64,000 nucleotides of DNA from Brettanomyces bruxellensis (lineage: Eukaryota; Ascomycota; Pichiomycetes; Pichiales; Pichiaceae), in the NCBI RefSeq assembly GCF_011074885.1, contig NC_054689.1, positions 2,108,001 to 2,172,000 of the forward strand, written 5' to 3'. The notes beneath the pieces are model-generated. The model ran no database searches. It was not told the DNA's origin and saw nothing but the letters and a program-made list of their open reading frames with translations. Positions 27,801-37,564 of this stretch are shown here, one piece after another. The position numbers and the translations under genes are program-made. Numbering within the stretch: the stretch's first letter is position 1; every line of letters begins with the position of its first letter.

Positions 27801-29863
27801 ATGCCTCCTTCAATGCTGCCAGCTATTTCTGGATTATTAGTGACTACTTAAAGGATTCGTTAAATACATATAATGAAACGAGCATAGGTTCTACCCAAAC
27901 GGAGATAAATTCAGAGCAGCAATTGGTAAGCATAGTGAAAGCTGGTATAGAACGGGATAATAATAAAAAAGCCTACATTGAATCTCTCTGGCTTTATTTA
28001 TTATTAAAACTTGCTGAAACAACGAATGATAAGCGAGCCCAAGTGAGGAATGGATCAATAATAACATTTTTTAACGTATTAGATTCGTACTCTGAAATTC
28101 ATCCATCATACAACTCAATATATGCAATCATATTGGAACCAATTCTTCTTCAAATACTTCCAGATAATAAAATTAATGAATGTCCAAAAACTGTGCAAGA
28201 GGAATGGATAGCAACTTTGAGCAGTGTCTCGAGCAGTTTGACAAAGTTTTATTGTCAGAGATTGGGAAATTTCAATGCGGATAAAAAATCATCAAACGAA
28301 TTACAACATTATTGGCATGGCTATTCAGTATATATGACGAAATTGCTGAATATAAACAATGATTGGATGTCACTTAATACCAAAATTTTTGAAAACCTTT
28401 TAAAGGTGTTTAATACATTTTCAGTTGAAGGGACTAATGTGCCATCCAATACTGTTGAAGATTTTTATTCTCTTTGGACCGAATATAAAATTGTTTACAA
28501 ACTTTCAGATGATAGTTCATATGAAGAACTGTTGTGCGCCTTTGTTTCATGCTTTATTCCTCTTTTTAATATGGTTGGTTACTCTTTGAGCATATCTAAA
28601 TTAGAGAGCTTGCTAATGCAGTTGAATTCCTGTGTGAGATTTCCTGTACTTATTGCTAATAAAAGGGATGACAAACGGATGACAAAATTACAACGGAAAG
28701 TTTTAGATTCTTTATCGAACATGTCTTTTGAAGAACCTCAATATCAATCTTTGCTGATCAGAGATTTGTGCTCCATTATCGCTTTACCATTTACCACAAG
28801 GGATCTAATTCAGAAAAAGCTTGGATCCAAAGGTTTACGGATCCCAACTTTTAGAATGGTGAGCTATAATTGTCTGAAGGTTTTGGAAAAATGCCTATCT
28901 ACGATTACTCGACTTGTTCCATTTTTGGTGGATCACAGTATTTTGCAGTTGTACGACTCTCTCTTAGAGCCTTGCAAGCTTAAGTACAGGTCGGATGCAC
29001 AACTTTGTACAGGTGAATATTTATGGAAGGGGGCATCATCCATTTTGTGTGATCTTTCTTGCAGGATATGTGAATCATTGATTTCAGACGCTCAAAGTTT
29101 TGATGATCAAAAACTGAGGAAGCAAGATTTTTATGCATTATGGAGCAGAATCTTGAAATTCTTTGAATCTTGCTTTCTCTCCTGCGAGAACCGTAAACTT
29201 GTGAATGAATTTCAAAGTTTTGATCTTGAAATTTCAAGGCGGTTGGAAGAAGCTTTTTCCCGATTAATAAGAGAAAGAAATCCTGCTACGTTCACCGATG
29301 AAAACAGACGCAAGTTCCTTAGTTGTATATGGAGAGCCTCCTTTTTATATTCCACAGATGATGCTAGTCAAGAAGTATTAAACTTTACCGATTCTCCATT
29401 AGAAATTTCAAAGCGTCTTTCTTTGTTTAAGACATTTAAATACTGTGGAAATACTTCGACATTGACACCTGTCGTTACTGTTGAAACTGCAAAACTATGC
29501 TTACATGATCTAATTGACCTCTCAGCTCCAGGTAGTGGTCCATTGTGGAAATTTTCTCTTGAGTACTATATCGGCAGATTTTCATTTGCACTTGCAAAAT
29601 ATATTTCGGATTTTTCATTGTGCGGTAAAAGACCAATGCCTAGAATGCAGGGTGCCGAGTTAGAAATGCTTTTGATAGGTTACCTAAGAATAGTTAATCA
29701 TATGAAGCAGCTAAATTCAAATGATTTCGATTGGTGCAAAAAAAGCATGCATCCATTATATCAGCTCATATCGTTGTTGCCATCTTTGAATATTCATGAC
29801 AGGAAGCTTGGTGCTCTCGTCACATCTGTTTTTCATCAATTACCAATTAGATCTGGAGAGTAG
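24830..29863 (+). CDS. MON2: Mon2, Arf-GEF-like endosome/Golgi trafficking scaffold
   Basis: The 1677-residue product compares with 1636 in S. cerevisiae. The N-terminus MSLIQQIKDTLLSLSTDSKRKHGHIRKAS fits the DCB-type start of Mon2 (LSSESKR...IRHAS in yeast). The rest is alpha-helical, with the HUS/HDS-like segments of large Arf-GEFs but no Sec7 catalytic domain. A low-complexity Ser/Gly/Asn insert is near residue 405. Mon2 acts with Dop1 and the flippase Neo1 in endosome-to-Golgi and cytoplasm-to-vacuole traffic. I chose ATG 24830 because it starts the conserved block. Confidence 0.9.
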   Translation: MSLIQQIKDTLLSLSTDSKRKHGHIRKASQRSLQILKSFPIHSVSDNKKQLDSLKDYPDFIDPFLLCFHTKETKLVSFALTALNKLVVSKAISFTKIDEIIAVLQDLTYMSTEVQLKILQILPTLFENYSMDINDESLSNILYVCTLLQNSTKSPVVVNTAKATFSQMIGTVFEKVKQEKELLVSKKITGPARYTLPIDNDKTVKVHLCAYDAQRVFNDLCTLIEHHKPVFLKTNYMTEDDGFEILESTIKNNEAVFKDHVELAYLLRIRVAPILLRFISSCDDFTLMVRVFRLVFLMISDLLEITTNEAEVTLSLMTHLISSSSKTPKWKRIFCLEIYASIFKDFKATKTLFREFDDNQEVEKRQVVHDFLTVCVEIIGSQHKMLNSGDIVQPPNGDGNNRRSSSGSSSTLSLNGQGGPKDPHSTSTPLIFSVYPSEVKQRYMDSIDKMEPPAMPDYYMLSLIAQCVTNSSEGIFNYSLNLARDFQKGTSKVKGQGVTFLDESLMKKYGGATELIEYRILHNFTLRSWESLYSILKVLIVSSLDNKGFSLIIQSLQRLCHASGILSVRKAQTTIINYFAYATVNLTGQLGYHNKIQSFGESIAGTISSAIGQAVSNMSHNARSSSETGTNISTDTSTNSRVKWYPRTINSRQIICFRALVDLGISLAELFDDSWRTLMIVFQWISYYIDGPTGFSTKEIPPISPLLDNHDISVISETLKKFSNGIGKQDYLVFRKICNSLFQLSDEIFKQPVFGSMVFSPVKEEGYEIYPCIYCRSFFVAEISNLCLINPLKFLINENGIWDDIVSFFSNICTDRELEESMRLLFARSFGEIIQAVANVGFDDNVAGDDDERTSLYSLTERGVLKALLIHTQKLLDLKPATEVLTMNVELRIVLSNLNILKDIIDRFGNKISEEWDAVFSLLDVPFKISGDTSYSFQESSTKEMLVSLMKSSFESLKVTLDELLQTVPLSQIRIVIDILFKFVTQRYDLNASFNAASYFWIISDYLKDSLNTYNETSIGSTQTEINSEQQLVSIVKAGIERDNNKKAYIESLWLYLLLKLAETTNDKRAQVRNGSIITFFNVLDSYSEIHPSYNSIYAIILEPILLQILPDNKINECPKTVQEEWIATLSSVSSSLTKFYCQRLGNFNADKKSSNELQHYWHGYSVYMTKLLNINNDWMSLNTKIFENLLKVFNTFSVEGTNVPSNTVEDFYSLWTEYKIVYKLSDDSSYEELLCAFVSCFIPLFNMVGYSLSISKLESLLMQLNSCVRFPVLIANKRDDKRMTKLQRKVLDSLSNMSFEEPQYQSLLIRDLCSIIALPFTTRDLIQKKLGSKGLRIPTFRMVSYNCLKVLEKCLSTITRLVPFLVDHSILQLYDSLLEPCKLKYRSDAQLCTGEYLWKGASSILCDLSCRICESLISDAQSFDDQKLRKQDFYALWSRILKFFESCFLSCENRKLVNEFQSFDLEISRRLEEAFSRLIRERNPATFTDENRRKFLSCIWRASFLYSTDDASQEVLNFTDSPLEISKRLSLFKTFKYCGNTSTLTPVVTVETAKLCLHDLIDLSAPGSGPLWKFSLEYYIGRFSFALAKYISDFSLCGKRPMPRMQGAELEMLLIGYLRIVNHMKQLNSNDFDWCKKSMHPLYQLISLLPSLNIHDRKLGALVTSVFHQLPIRSGE

Positions 29864-30038
29864 GATTTCACTGTCGCCTTTTTTGTTATATTATTACGCC
29901 TGTTAAGTTACACAAGTATCTCATGTTTCTTACCGATCTAATTGTTGGTTTATTATTTCTATCTTTTAATTCTTACAATGCATGTCAAAATCTATAATTT
30001 GATCATTAGATGTGAGGTAATCCGTGTAGCAATTCTCT

Positions 30039-33000
30039 TTAAGAATCAGTGCAGTAGCTCGGATTATAAGCTTGGGGAACAGCAGTTTCATTTTCTCTTC
30101 TTTGTTGTTCGTACTCCCTCCAGGTCATCTGAACAATCTGCGAACCATCAAATTCGCCCTTGTCAATATTGGCATCCTTGGCTTTACCCTGAGTCTTTCT
30201 GGTATCACCCCAGCTGAAGTCATCAAACTTCCAGTATGCGTATGCTGGGAGTATGAAATTCCATATTGGTAGAGAGATCATATAAATAAGCATCCAGATA
30301 ATATACATTGGGCTGGTTATAGTTACCACAATGAGTATTGCTGGGAGTCCGAAAACAATGGCCATCAAGATAAGTGACATGATCGGCTTCACGGGGGAAA
30401 TGATGGCAACAAGGATAATATAAAGAGTGAAAGTGATCGATGCTGGAAGTACAAGTGTACCAATTAGTTGAATTATGATGACAAATTGCATCGAGAAACA
30501 GAATGTACCACAAAGATCTTTAACTAGTGCAAGCTCCATTAAGTTATGAACGGTTGAATTAATCCAGCGTCGTCTTTGAGAAAGAAGAACCTTAAACTTA
30601 TCTGGAACAACCGTCTTGCACACAGCCTTCGGCACAAATATTTGCTTCCTTCTAGGAAAATTTCTAAGCATTAATGAGGAGAGATACCGATCTTCCCCTA
30701 ATAAGAGAAGGTTTTTTCTATGCAAGCTGTCCAGTATATTTTCAGAATATTTGGCGACAATATCGGCATTAGCTAAAATCGGTACCCACACGTTTATATC
30801 CTTAGGAGCCTTTATTCTGTACATGCAGAAGCATCCTGGTAGACATGTCACACTGCCAAACACAGACTCAAATGCTTTAGCCTGATGATGTGAGATATAG
30901 TACTCAAACACCTGAATAGCAGTAACCCAGGATTGAGCCTTATTGGCAATTCTAGTCTCTCCACAAAGACCCATCACTTCCGGATCCCTGACAAGTTCGG
31001 CGGCTAAATGGGTAACAGAATCCGGATAAACAAGAGTATCAGCGTCAACCATTAGTAATGCCTCATAAAATGTCGCCATCAATCCAGTAACCTGCCATAT
31101 CGATTTCAACATTTCAAACTCTAGTTCAGTCATTCTTTCATTGTAATTGACACTTTCCAAAAATGACATGAGTATAATCTGGGAGTCTCTTTTGCCTCTA
31201 TTACCTGGTTTAGCCGAGCCTGCTTCGGCTGGAGTTCCGCATTTGACAATAAGTAACATTGGTATTTTCTGCTGTTTTTCGACGGGTATTGTGTTGTTAT
31301 CATATTTATAAAATCCGGCATACACTTTTGCCTTGTTATGCCGTTTTGATCCCTCTGCAACGGAAACATAGGAGTATGGTTTGACCTCATTCTCATTCAC
31401 AACCAAATCAGACATCATATCAAGACAAATATCAGGTGTTGACTTCGAATTTCCGGCACCAGTGATCAGACCATCACAGATGACAACCAATAATTTATGA
31501 GAATTTGGGTAATCTGTTGTAGCAACCGAGTCAAGTGTCGTCCTAATTTCGCTTTCACCCTCCGAATAGCAAGTCACTAAGCACATTATGTGTATCAAAG
31601 GATATCCAAATGGTTCCCAATCCACTGGCTGCTGTTCCAAGACTTTTCCACTCACAATTGCTGGGTCCAACGAAGAAATTTCGGACTTTGCGAATGAATT
31701 TGTGCTATGATTGTCTTCAAGTGTATGTTCTGCAAAGTTGTTTGCACTCATTTTAGTGCTCTTTCTCTTGGATGACGCAAGATATCTTTCAGCCGTCATT
31801 GTTAAATACTTTGGATCATAATCACCTGATGCTGGGTGAACATACTGTTTTTTTACATCAATGAACTCCGAAATATCACCACCCCATGATTGTCTCAAGG
31901 CACGTCTTTTCAAGTTATTTCCTGAATGATAGCCAATGGCCCTTGATGAAGTCTTTTCTCTATACCCCGCGCGTCTTTCTGGAGGTATTGTTTGTATATG
32001 TGCCTGTTCTGTTTTCCCGTCGGTCCATTTTTCTATCATCTTTTCTCGATTATTCATAGATGACATGTTGATACCTTGCCTAGGTGACACAAACCATTTG
32101 AAATAGCATGCAACCACGAATTGGGCAATCACTAAAGCTAGAACAAATATAAGAGAAATGTATAAAACTATGGTTGCCGATATACATCCAACAGTTGTAG
32201 TATCAACAACACCAACTTTGGCAATTTCTATTAGACATTGGGCTGCGCGACGTTCACCCGAGCTTGAAAGTATTTTCGATATATCATATCCTCTTAGTAA
32301 TTTATCATCCTTCAAGGTATCAAAAAGATTTGGATAGTCAAGGTCATCTGTTTGAATCCAGTTTAATATATCCATGTCCAAAACATTGCCATTATAAACA
32401 ACAAAATTTCTGCTCTTATTGGAGATTTCTTCCCAAGAATAATGAACAAATCCAGTTGACTTTAATGAGTAAAAAGCCTTTCTGGCTTCAGGAGATGTAT
32501 GGCAAGCATACCCATCATAGTAGTCAAAAGTAAAGTTTGGATGACTTGATCCATCCATGTTGAGGAGTTTGCATGGCATATACCAAGCTAATTCTTCACC
32601 AGAGTGTGGAATTGTGCAATTATCTCTCGGTGTAATTAGTCCTTTACAATTCCCATTGACATTCTGAAACAACAAGGTTCCATCTTTACCTCCAGCATTA
32701 GCCGGGGGATAAAGAATGTTCGATCCGGCAGAAATTCCTGGTGCCGCTGGATGCGACGAAGAATCCAAATTGTAGGCTCTACCATTGATGACTAAGTAAC
32801 CAGTACTGATATCCTTTGGTGTTAATGACATTGAGTTTCTGCAAACAGATCTTGTGAAGCCAAAAGTTAAAAATGCAATGATTAAACCAAGAACTAGAAT
32901 TATTGATATTAAGCCCATCTTCTCCCTCCATGCGTACTGCCTTTGCTGGGATTTCAAACCAAATAAATTTAAAAGAGGTGGAGGTGCCCAAAATGTCACA

Positions 33001-33524
33001 CAGTAACAGTATATCTTCCAGAATGGAAATTTCTTGTGACTTTTATTCAAGTCACGGATTCTCCTAGGGGAAATAGATATTCCATAACGAGAAGTAAGTG
33101 GGACCGTTTCTGGGCTATCTTCATTAAGAGTGATGTCCGAAAAACTGCTACGATTATCCGCATCACTATTAAATTTATCGAACTTTTGAACTGCATATTT
33201 ATCTTTGGATGAAGCTGTCTCCACGGGAGCATTCATATCAGTCAGTTGAATATCATTGGGATCCTCCAGCGAATTATCTCTATGCACAGATGATGGTCTG
33301 TTTGATTCTTCGCGACCAGTTAATGGTGAACTGTTCGGGTATGCAGAATATACAAAAGTATGCCTGCTTCTATTTCTACGAACCAATGTCCGTTTTCTTT
33401 GCAATGAGCCCGACTCTAAGTCATAGCTTCCCAAGCTATGCGGGCCTTTCCGCTTAGATACGTTATTTGATGATTGATGTTCACCCGTCCTTGTGGGAGC
33501 CGAATGTGGGATATCACTTGGCAT
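30039..33524 (-). CDS. CHS3: Chitin synthase, class IV, Chs3-like
   Basis: The 1161-residue product is nearly the length of S. cerevisiae Chs3 (1165). It polymerises UDP-GlcNAc into chitin of the bud-neck ring and lateral wall. The cytosolic N-terminus is Ser/Arg-rich; early membrane segments include IISIILVLGLIIAFLTFGF near 205. The GT2 catalytic core has MVDADTLVYPDSV, CGETRIANK, EYYISHHQAKAFES, TCLPGCFCMYR and the QRRRW product-binding motif, all intact, followed by several C-terminal membrane segments. Traffic of Chs3 by Chs5/Chs6 and activation by Chs4 are family knowledge. It shares a divergent region with MCM2 and is convergent with MON2. Confidence 0.96.
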   Translation of the reverse strand: MPSDIPHSAPTRTGEHQSSNNVSKRKGPHSLGSYDLESGSLQRKRTLVRRNRSRHTFVYSAYPNSSPLTGREESNRPSSVHRDNSLEDPNDIQLTDMNAPVETASSKDKYAVQKFDKFNSDADNRSSFSDITLNEDSPETVPLTSRYGISISPRRIRDLNKSHKKFPFWKIYCYCVTFWAPPPLLNLFGLKSQQRQYAWREKMGLISIILVLGLIIAFLTFGFTRSVCRNSMSLTPKDISTGYLVINGRAYNLDSSSHPAAPGISAGSNILYPPANAGGKDGTLLFQNVNGNCKGLITPRDNCTIPHSGEELAWYMPCKLLNMDGSSHPNFTFDYYDGYACHTSPEARKAFYSLKSTGFVHYSWEEISNKSRNFVVYNGNVLDMDILNWIQTDDLDYPNLFDTLKDDKLLRGYDISKILSSSGERRAAQCLIEIAKVGVVDTTTVGCISATIVLYISLIFVLALVIAQFVVACYFKWFVSPRQGINMSSMNNREKMIEKWTDGKTEQAHIQTIPPERRAGYREKTSSRAIGYHSGNNLKRRALRQSWGGDISEFIDVKKQYVHPASGDYDPKYLTMTAERYLASSKRKSTKMSANNFAEHTLEDNHSTNSFAKSEISSLDPAIVSGKVLEQQPVDWEPFGYPLIHIMCLVTCYSEGESEIRTTLDSVATTDYPNSHKLLVVICDGLITGAGNSKSTPDICLDMMSDLVVNENEVKPYSYVSVAEGSKRHNKAKVYAGFYKYDNNTIPVEKQQKIPMLLIVKCGTPAEAGSAKPGNRGKRDSQIILMSFLESVNYNERMTELEFEMLKSIWQVTGLMATFYEALLMVDADTLVYPDSVTHLAAELVRDPEVMGLCGETRIANKAQSWVTAIQVFEYYISHHQAKAFESVFGSVTCLPGCFCMYRIKAPKDINVWVPILANADIVAKYSENILDSLHRKNLLLLGEDRYLSSLMLRNFPRRKQIFVPKAVCKTVVPDKFKVLLSQRRRWINSTVHNLMELALVKDLCGTFCFSMQFVIIIQLIGTLVLPASITFTLYIILVAIISPVKPIMSLILMAIVFGLPAILIVVTITSPMYIIWMLIYMISLPIWNFILPAYAYWKFDDFSWGDTRKTQGKAKDANIDKGEFDGSQIVQMTWREYEQQRRENETAVPQAYNPSYCTDS

Positions 33525-34046
33525 TTTGGACTATGTTAAAAATCAATACCTTAAGTTCATTATAAATTATGTGTATTATAGCTGTAATATAAAATATGTT
33601 AAGATTCTAATTTTTTGTTTTTCTCAGTATTTACATGAGGACCCCGAATCCTCCCTATGACAAAAAAAAAAAATGTTAAACGTAAACAAAACATTTTGTT
33701 TGAATTTTTTTTGGTGATCGGATGCTTCAATTTCATTCTTTAAAAATCCGCTGCGGAAAAAGAGACATAGAGAATGCACTAAAATAAAGTAAAAAAAAAT
33801 GAAATAAAAGTTGACGCGTTCAATTAATCTGATTATAGAAATTAATCCAAAAAGGGAACTGATATTAACCTTGTTTCAAGAAAAAAGAAAGATGCGAAAA
33901 AATTATTCGTGTACGGTTTTCACGAAACTTCAATTTACTCTCTCTCTTTTCTCCTTCATAAAAAGTCTTACCTCCCGTGATAAAAATACACTATAATCCT
34001 TCAATTTTTGCTCATTTTGCATATTACTTAATTGAATAATAACACA
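33525..34046. other. Divergent promoter between CHS3 and MCM2
   Basis: This region of 522 nt is AT-rich, with A/T runs near 33661 and 33791 and a perfect ACGCGT at 33814-33819. No gene seen. Confidence 0.7.
33814..33819. promoter_or_regulatory. MCB element ACGCGT between CHS3 and MCM2
   Basis: Palindromic MluI cell-cycle box, 228 nt upstream of the MCM2 ATG and 290 nt upstream of CHS3. MBF (Mbp1-Swi6) uses this motif for G1/S transcription of replication genes, so it most plausibly serves MCM2. Confidence 0.55.
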
Positions 34047-36761
34047 ATGTCTGATCATAGAAGCCCAAGAAAAAGAACTATAGAATCGGACGACGAGAAC
34101 TCTTCTGGTGAAGAAGTTTTCGCAAGCTCTTCACCAAAGCATCAATCATCCCCTGCACCTTCATCATTGGCATCTTCACCTAGAGCACAGCAACCACCAT
34201 CTTCTCCAGCAATACCATTTGAAGAAGATACGGAGGAGAATGAAGAACGAAAATACATGAATAATAATATTGATGATCTTGAAGATAAATTAGAAGAACA
34301 AACAGGTGTGGATTTAATAGGAGATGAAATGTCGAAAGATTACAAGTCCAAGCCGGAGCAAGATCGATATGATTCTGAACAATTGGATGATAATGAATAT
34401 GATGCCTTGTCAGATTCCGAGAAGAGGAAAGTTGATGAGATGTTAGATGCAAGAGATAAGTTAAGAAGAAAAAAGCTTGCAGGTGAAGGTAACCTCGATC
34501 TAGATGAAGGCGAAAATTTGAATGATGTGCCAAGAGATGAATATGGTTTACCAATTCAGAGACGAAGAAGAAGGCATGGTTATGAGGAAGATACTGAACA
34601 TTATTTTGATGACGTTGACCCCTTGACGGAAGAATTGTCTTTGGACGCCCTTTCCGAAGTCAAAGCTCCATCTATTCTAGAATGGATAACTATGCCTAAT
34701 GTTGCGAGATCTATTGCCAGAGAACTTAAATCTTTCCTTCTTGAATATACGGATGAGAAAGGTCGTTCAGTTTACGGTAGTAGGATTAGGACATTGGGTG
34801 AAATGAACAGTGAGAGTTTGGAAGTCTCGTATATGCATCTTCTTCATTCAAAAGCCATTCTTGCCCTCTTTTTAACAACGTGTCCAGAAGAAATGCTGAA
34901 AATATTTGATGTGGTTGCAATGGAGGCCACTGAGCTACATTATCCCGATTACAGTCAAATACACTCCGAAATACACGTTCGTATAGCGGGTTTCCCTACA
35001 ATTAACCAGCTTCGAGAATTAAGAGGGTCTCATTTGAATACATTAGTGAGAATTACAGGTGTTGTCACTAGAAGGACAGGTGTCTTTCCTCAGCTTAAAT
35101 ATGTGAAATTTGATTGCTTAAGATGTGGTGCGGTTCTTGGACCATACTTTCAGGACTCAAATCAAGAAGTTCGGGTTTCTTACTGTACAAACTGTCAGTC
35201 TCGAGGTCCATTCAGGTTGAATTCTGAGAAGACAGTTTACCGAAATTACCAAAGGGTTACCTTGCAGGAATCTCCTGGTAGTGTGCCACCTGGTAGAATC
35301 CCACGGCATAAGGAGGTTATTCTTCTGTGGGATTTGGTTGATTCTGCCAAGCCAGGTGATGAAATTGAGGTCACGGGAATATACAAAAATTCTTACGATG
35401 GAACTTTAAATGCAAAGAACGGCTTTCCGGTGTTTGCTACAGTCATCGAGGCTAACTCGATAAAAAGGCGTGAGGGTGCTGCTAAAGGATCTGGCGGTAT
35501 TGGTTCTGTTATTGGTACAAGTGGGCTTTCTCCATTTGAATGGACAGAAGAAGATGAGAGAGAAATTATTAAAAGAAGTAAGCAAAGAGGTATCGTGGAC
35601 CAGATAATTGCATCAATGGCGCCATCTATTTACGGTCATAAGAATATTAAAACAGCAGTTGCATGCTCCTTGTTTGGGGGTGTTCCAAAGGACGTAAATG
35701 GGAAACATTCAATTAGGGGTGACATTAACGTTCTCCTTTTGGGTGATCCAGGTACTGCAAAATCACAAATTTTGAAGTATGTCGAAAAAACAGCACATAG
35801 AGCTGTTTTTGCAACAGGTCAAGGTGCTTCCGCTGTTGGTTTAACTGCATCAGTTAGACGTGACCCAGTTACAAGAGAGTGGACGTTAGAAGGAGGAGCA
35901 TTAGTTCTCGCAGACAAGGGAGTTTGTCTGATTGACGAATTTGATAAGATGAATGACCAAGACAGAACATCTATTCATGAAGCTATGGAACAGCAATCTA
36001 TTTCTATTTCCAAAGCAGGTATTGTTACCACTCTTCAGGCAAGATGTTCCATAATTGCTGCTGCTAATCCTATTGGTGGACGTTATAACTCTACACTGGA
36101 TTTGCAAAGGAATGTGAATCTTACAGAACCTATCCTTTCTCGTTTTGATATAGTATGTGTTGTGCGGGATTTGGTGAATCCAGAGGCGGATGCAAGATTG
36201 GCTGAATTTGTGATAGATTCACATATCAGATCACATCCGTTAAACGATGATGGTCACGACGAAGATCCTGATAAGATGGATGTTTCTGATGACGATACGG
36301 TCAATAGTGAAGATGATGATGAAAATATTACTTCTACACGGTTACGGAAAGAGGAAAACGCAAGAAAGCAAAAAGAGGATGAAATTTCACCTATTCCACA
36401 GGCCTTTTTAATTAAGTATATTCATTATGCGAGAACAAGAATACATCCAAAGTTGAATCAAATGGATATGGATAAGGTTTCAAGAGTTTACGCTGATTTA
36501 AGAAAAGAGTCAAACACGACCGGCTCCTTTCCAATTACTGTGAGACATTTGGAAAGTATTCTTCGTATTTCCGAATCCTTTGCAAAAATGAGGTTGAGCG
36601 AGTATGTTTCAAGTGGTGATCTTGATAGAGCTATAAAAGTTGTTGTTGACAGTTTTGTTGGAACCCAAAAGATCAGTATCAGAAAGCAGTTACAGAGAAG
36701 CTTTATGAAATACACCCTTCCACACAGAAAGCATCTACCACAGCAGGTTACTGTCTCTTGA
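34047..36761 (+). CDS. MCM2: Replicative helicase subunit Mcm2
   Basis: The 904-residue product compares with 868 in S. cerevisiae. An acidic, Ser-rich N-terminus (histone-binding and DDK-target type) precedes the OB region with a C4 zinc finger (C357-X2-C360, C380-X2-C383). The AAA+ core has Walker A GDPGTAKSQ near 566, Walker B CLIDEFDKM near 626, and the Arg finger in LSRFD near 697. An acidic insert near 735-775 is followed by a lid and winged-helix tail. Mcm2 is part of the MCM2-7 hexamer in replication origins and the CMG helicase. The start is the ATG at 34047 (MSDHRSPRKR); the frame upstream has no earlier ATG. The Leu in Walker B is encoded by CTG (35928-35930). Confidence 0.97.
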   Translation: MSDHRSPRKRTIESDDENSSGEEVFASSSPKHQSSPAPSSLASSPRAQQPPSSPAIPFEEDTEENEERKYMNNNIDDLEDKLEEQTGVDLIGDEMSKDYKSKPEQDRYDSEQLDDNEYDALSDSEKRKVDEMLDARDKLRRKKLAGEGNLDLDEGENLNDVPRDEYGLPIQRRRRRHGYEEDTEHYFDDVDPLTEELSLDALSEVKAPSILEWITMPNVARSIARELKSFLLEYTDEKGRSVYGSRIRTLGEMNSESLEVSYMHLLHSKAILALFLTTCPEEMLKIFDVVAMEATELHYPDYSQIHSEIHVRIAGFPTINQLRELRGSHLNTLVRITGVVTRRTGVFPQLKYVKFDCLRCGAVLGPYFQDSNQEVRVSYCTNCQSRGPFRLNSEKTVYRNYQRVTLQESPGSVPPGRIPRHKEVILLWDLVDSAKPGDEIEVTGIYKNSYDGTLNAKNGFPVFATVIEANSIKRREGAAKGSGGIGSVIGTSGLSPFEWTEEDEREIIKRSKQRGIVDQIIASMAPSIYGHKNIKTAVACSLFGGVPKDVNGKHSIRGDINVLLLGDPGTAKSQILKYVEKTAHRAVFATGQGASAVGLTASVRRDPVTREWTLEGGALVLADKGVCLIDEFDKMNDQDRTSIHEAMEQQSISISKAGIVTTLQARCSIIAAANPIGGRYNSTLDLQRNVNLTEPILSRFDIVCVVRDLVNPEADARLAEFVIDSHIRSHPLNDDGHDEDPDKMDVSDDDTVNSEDDDENITSTRLRKEENARKQKEDEISPIPQAFLIKYIHYARTRIHPKLNQMDMDKVSRVYADLRKESNTTGSFPITVRHLESILRISESFAKMRLSEYVSSGDLDRAIKVVVDSFVGTQKISIRKQLQRSFMKYTLPHRKHLPQQVTVS

Positions 36762-36928
36762 ATGTAGGGAAATATTTTTACATGTATTTGCGTATACATC
36801 TCGTTTATTTTCTTGTTCAATTACCTTTTTTGAATGTATAATTCAATGGTGTGCTTTTTTTTTTTCAACTCTTTAATGTTAATGGATTGGTTTTGACGCA
36901 CCCTGATATTAAGAATTAAATGTCCAGT

Positions 36929-37564
36929 CTATCCGGTGATCTCTTTTAGTAAATTATCCACATTTTCCCCTTCTTCTGCAGCCCTTTTCCGCAAGAATTT
37001 AAATTTGTTTTGACGACTTTTTTTTATTTCATCAGCATAATTGGTTCTATCAGATGAGAGATACAACTGTCTCGAGGGGTCAATGTTTCTCTTTTTCAAA
37101 GTGTTTATTCTAGCTTTTGCAGATTGTGTCTGCTGTGATAATGCTAAGACACTTCCAAACTCTAAAGCAATAATGTCCGAATATTGTTTAATAAGATCAA
37201 CTTCATCCTCGTCCTGAAATAAAGGTATGTCCTCAAAGTCGGTTAAATGTTGAATAAATTGCTCTACCGTGATAAAATTACCCAACTGACAAACTGGGCA
37301 TTTCAATTCTACCATGATTCCATCTGAACGCTTTAGCCTAAGACATTTAGTAGCCTCCTTATATCCCATTGGCTGCAAAAGTGGCATATACTTTCGGGAT
37401 GTTTGAGGATGTTTAACAAAGCCTTTAACATTTTGCTTATCAGTTTCCAAGGCAGATAAATATTTTAATGAGTTCTCGGTATACTCTTTATGTAGTTCAA
37501 GGAGTCTGTTTATATCACCGTCTGACAATGCTGTCTCATCACATTTCTTTGAAAAACCATCCAT
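36929..37564 (-). CDS. AHC1-like zinc-finger protein (tentative)
   Basis: The 211-residue product has a CPVC pair in VELKCPVCQLGNFITVEQFIQH, preceded by ATKCLRLKRSDG. This resembles the short zinc-finger block of the fungal Ahc1 family (ADA histone acetyltransferase complex component), where a CPxC pair is followed by a phenylalanine, a QxFxxH and a distal ligand. Here one His is visible but the last zinc ligand is unclear. The C-terminal third is basic and helical, with an RQNKFKFLRKRA patch. It is much shorter than S. cerevisiae Ahc1 (566). The family call is my recollection, not a search, so the function should be read as unknown. Confidence 0.6.
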   Translation of the reverse strand: MDGFSKKCDETALSDGDINRLLELHKEYTENSLKYLSALETDKQNVKGFVKHPQTSRKYMPLLQPMGYKEATKCLRLKRSDGIMVELKCPVCQLGNFITVEQFIQHLTDFEDIPLFQDEDEVDLIKQYSDIIALEFGSVLALSQQTQSAKARINTLKKRNIDPSRQLYLSSDRTNYADEIKKSRQNKFKFLRKRAAEEGENVDNLLKEITG

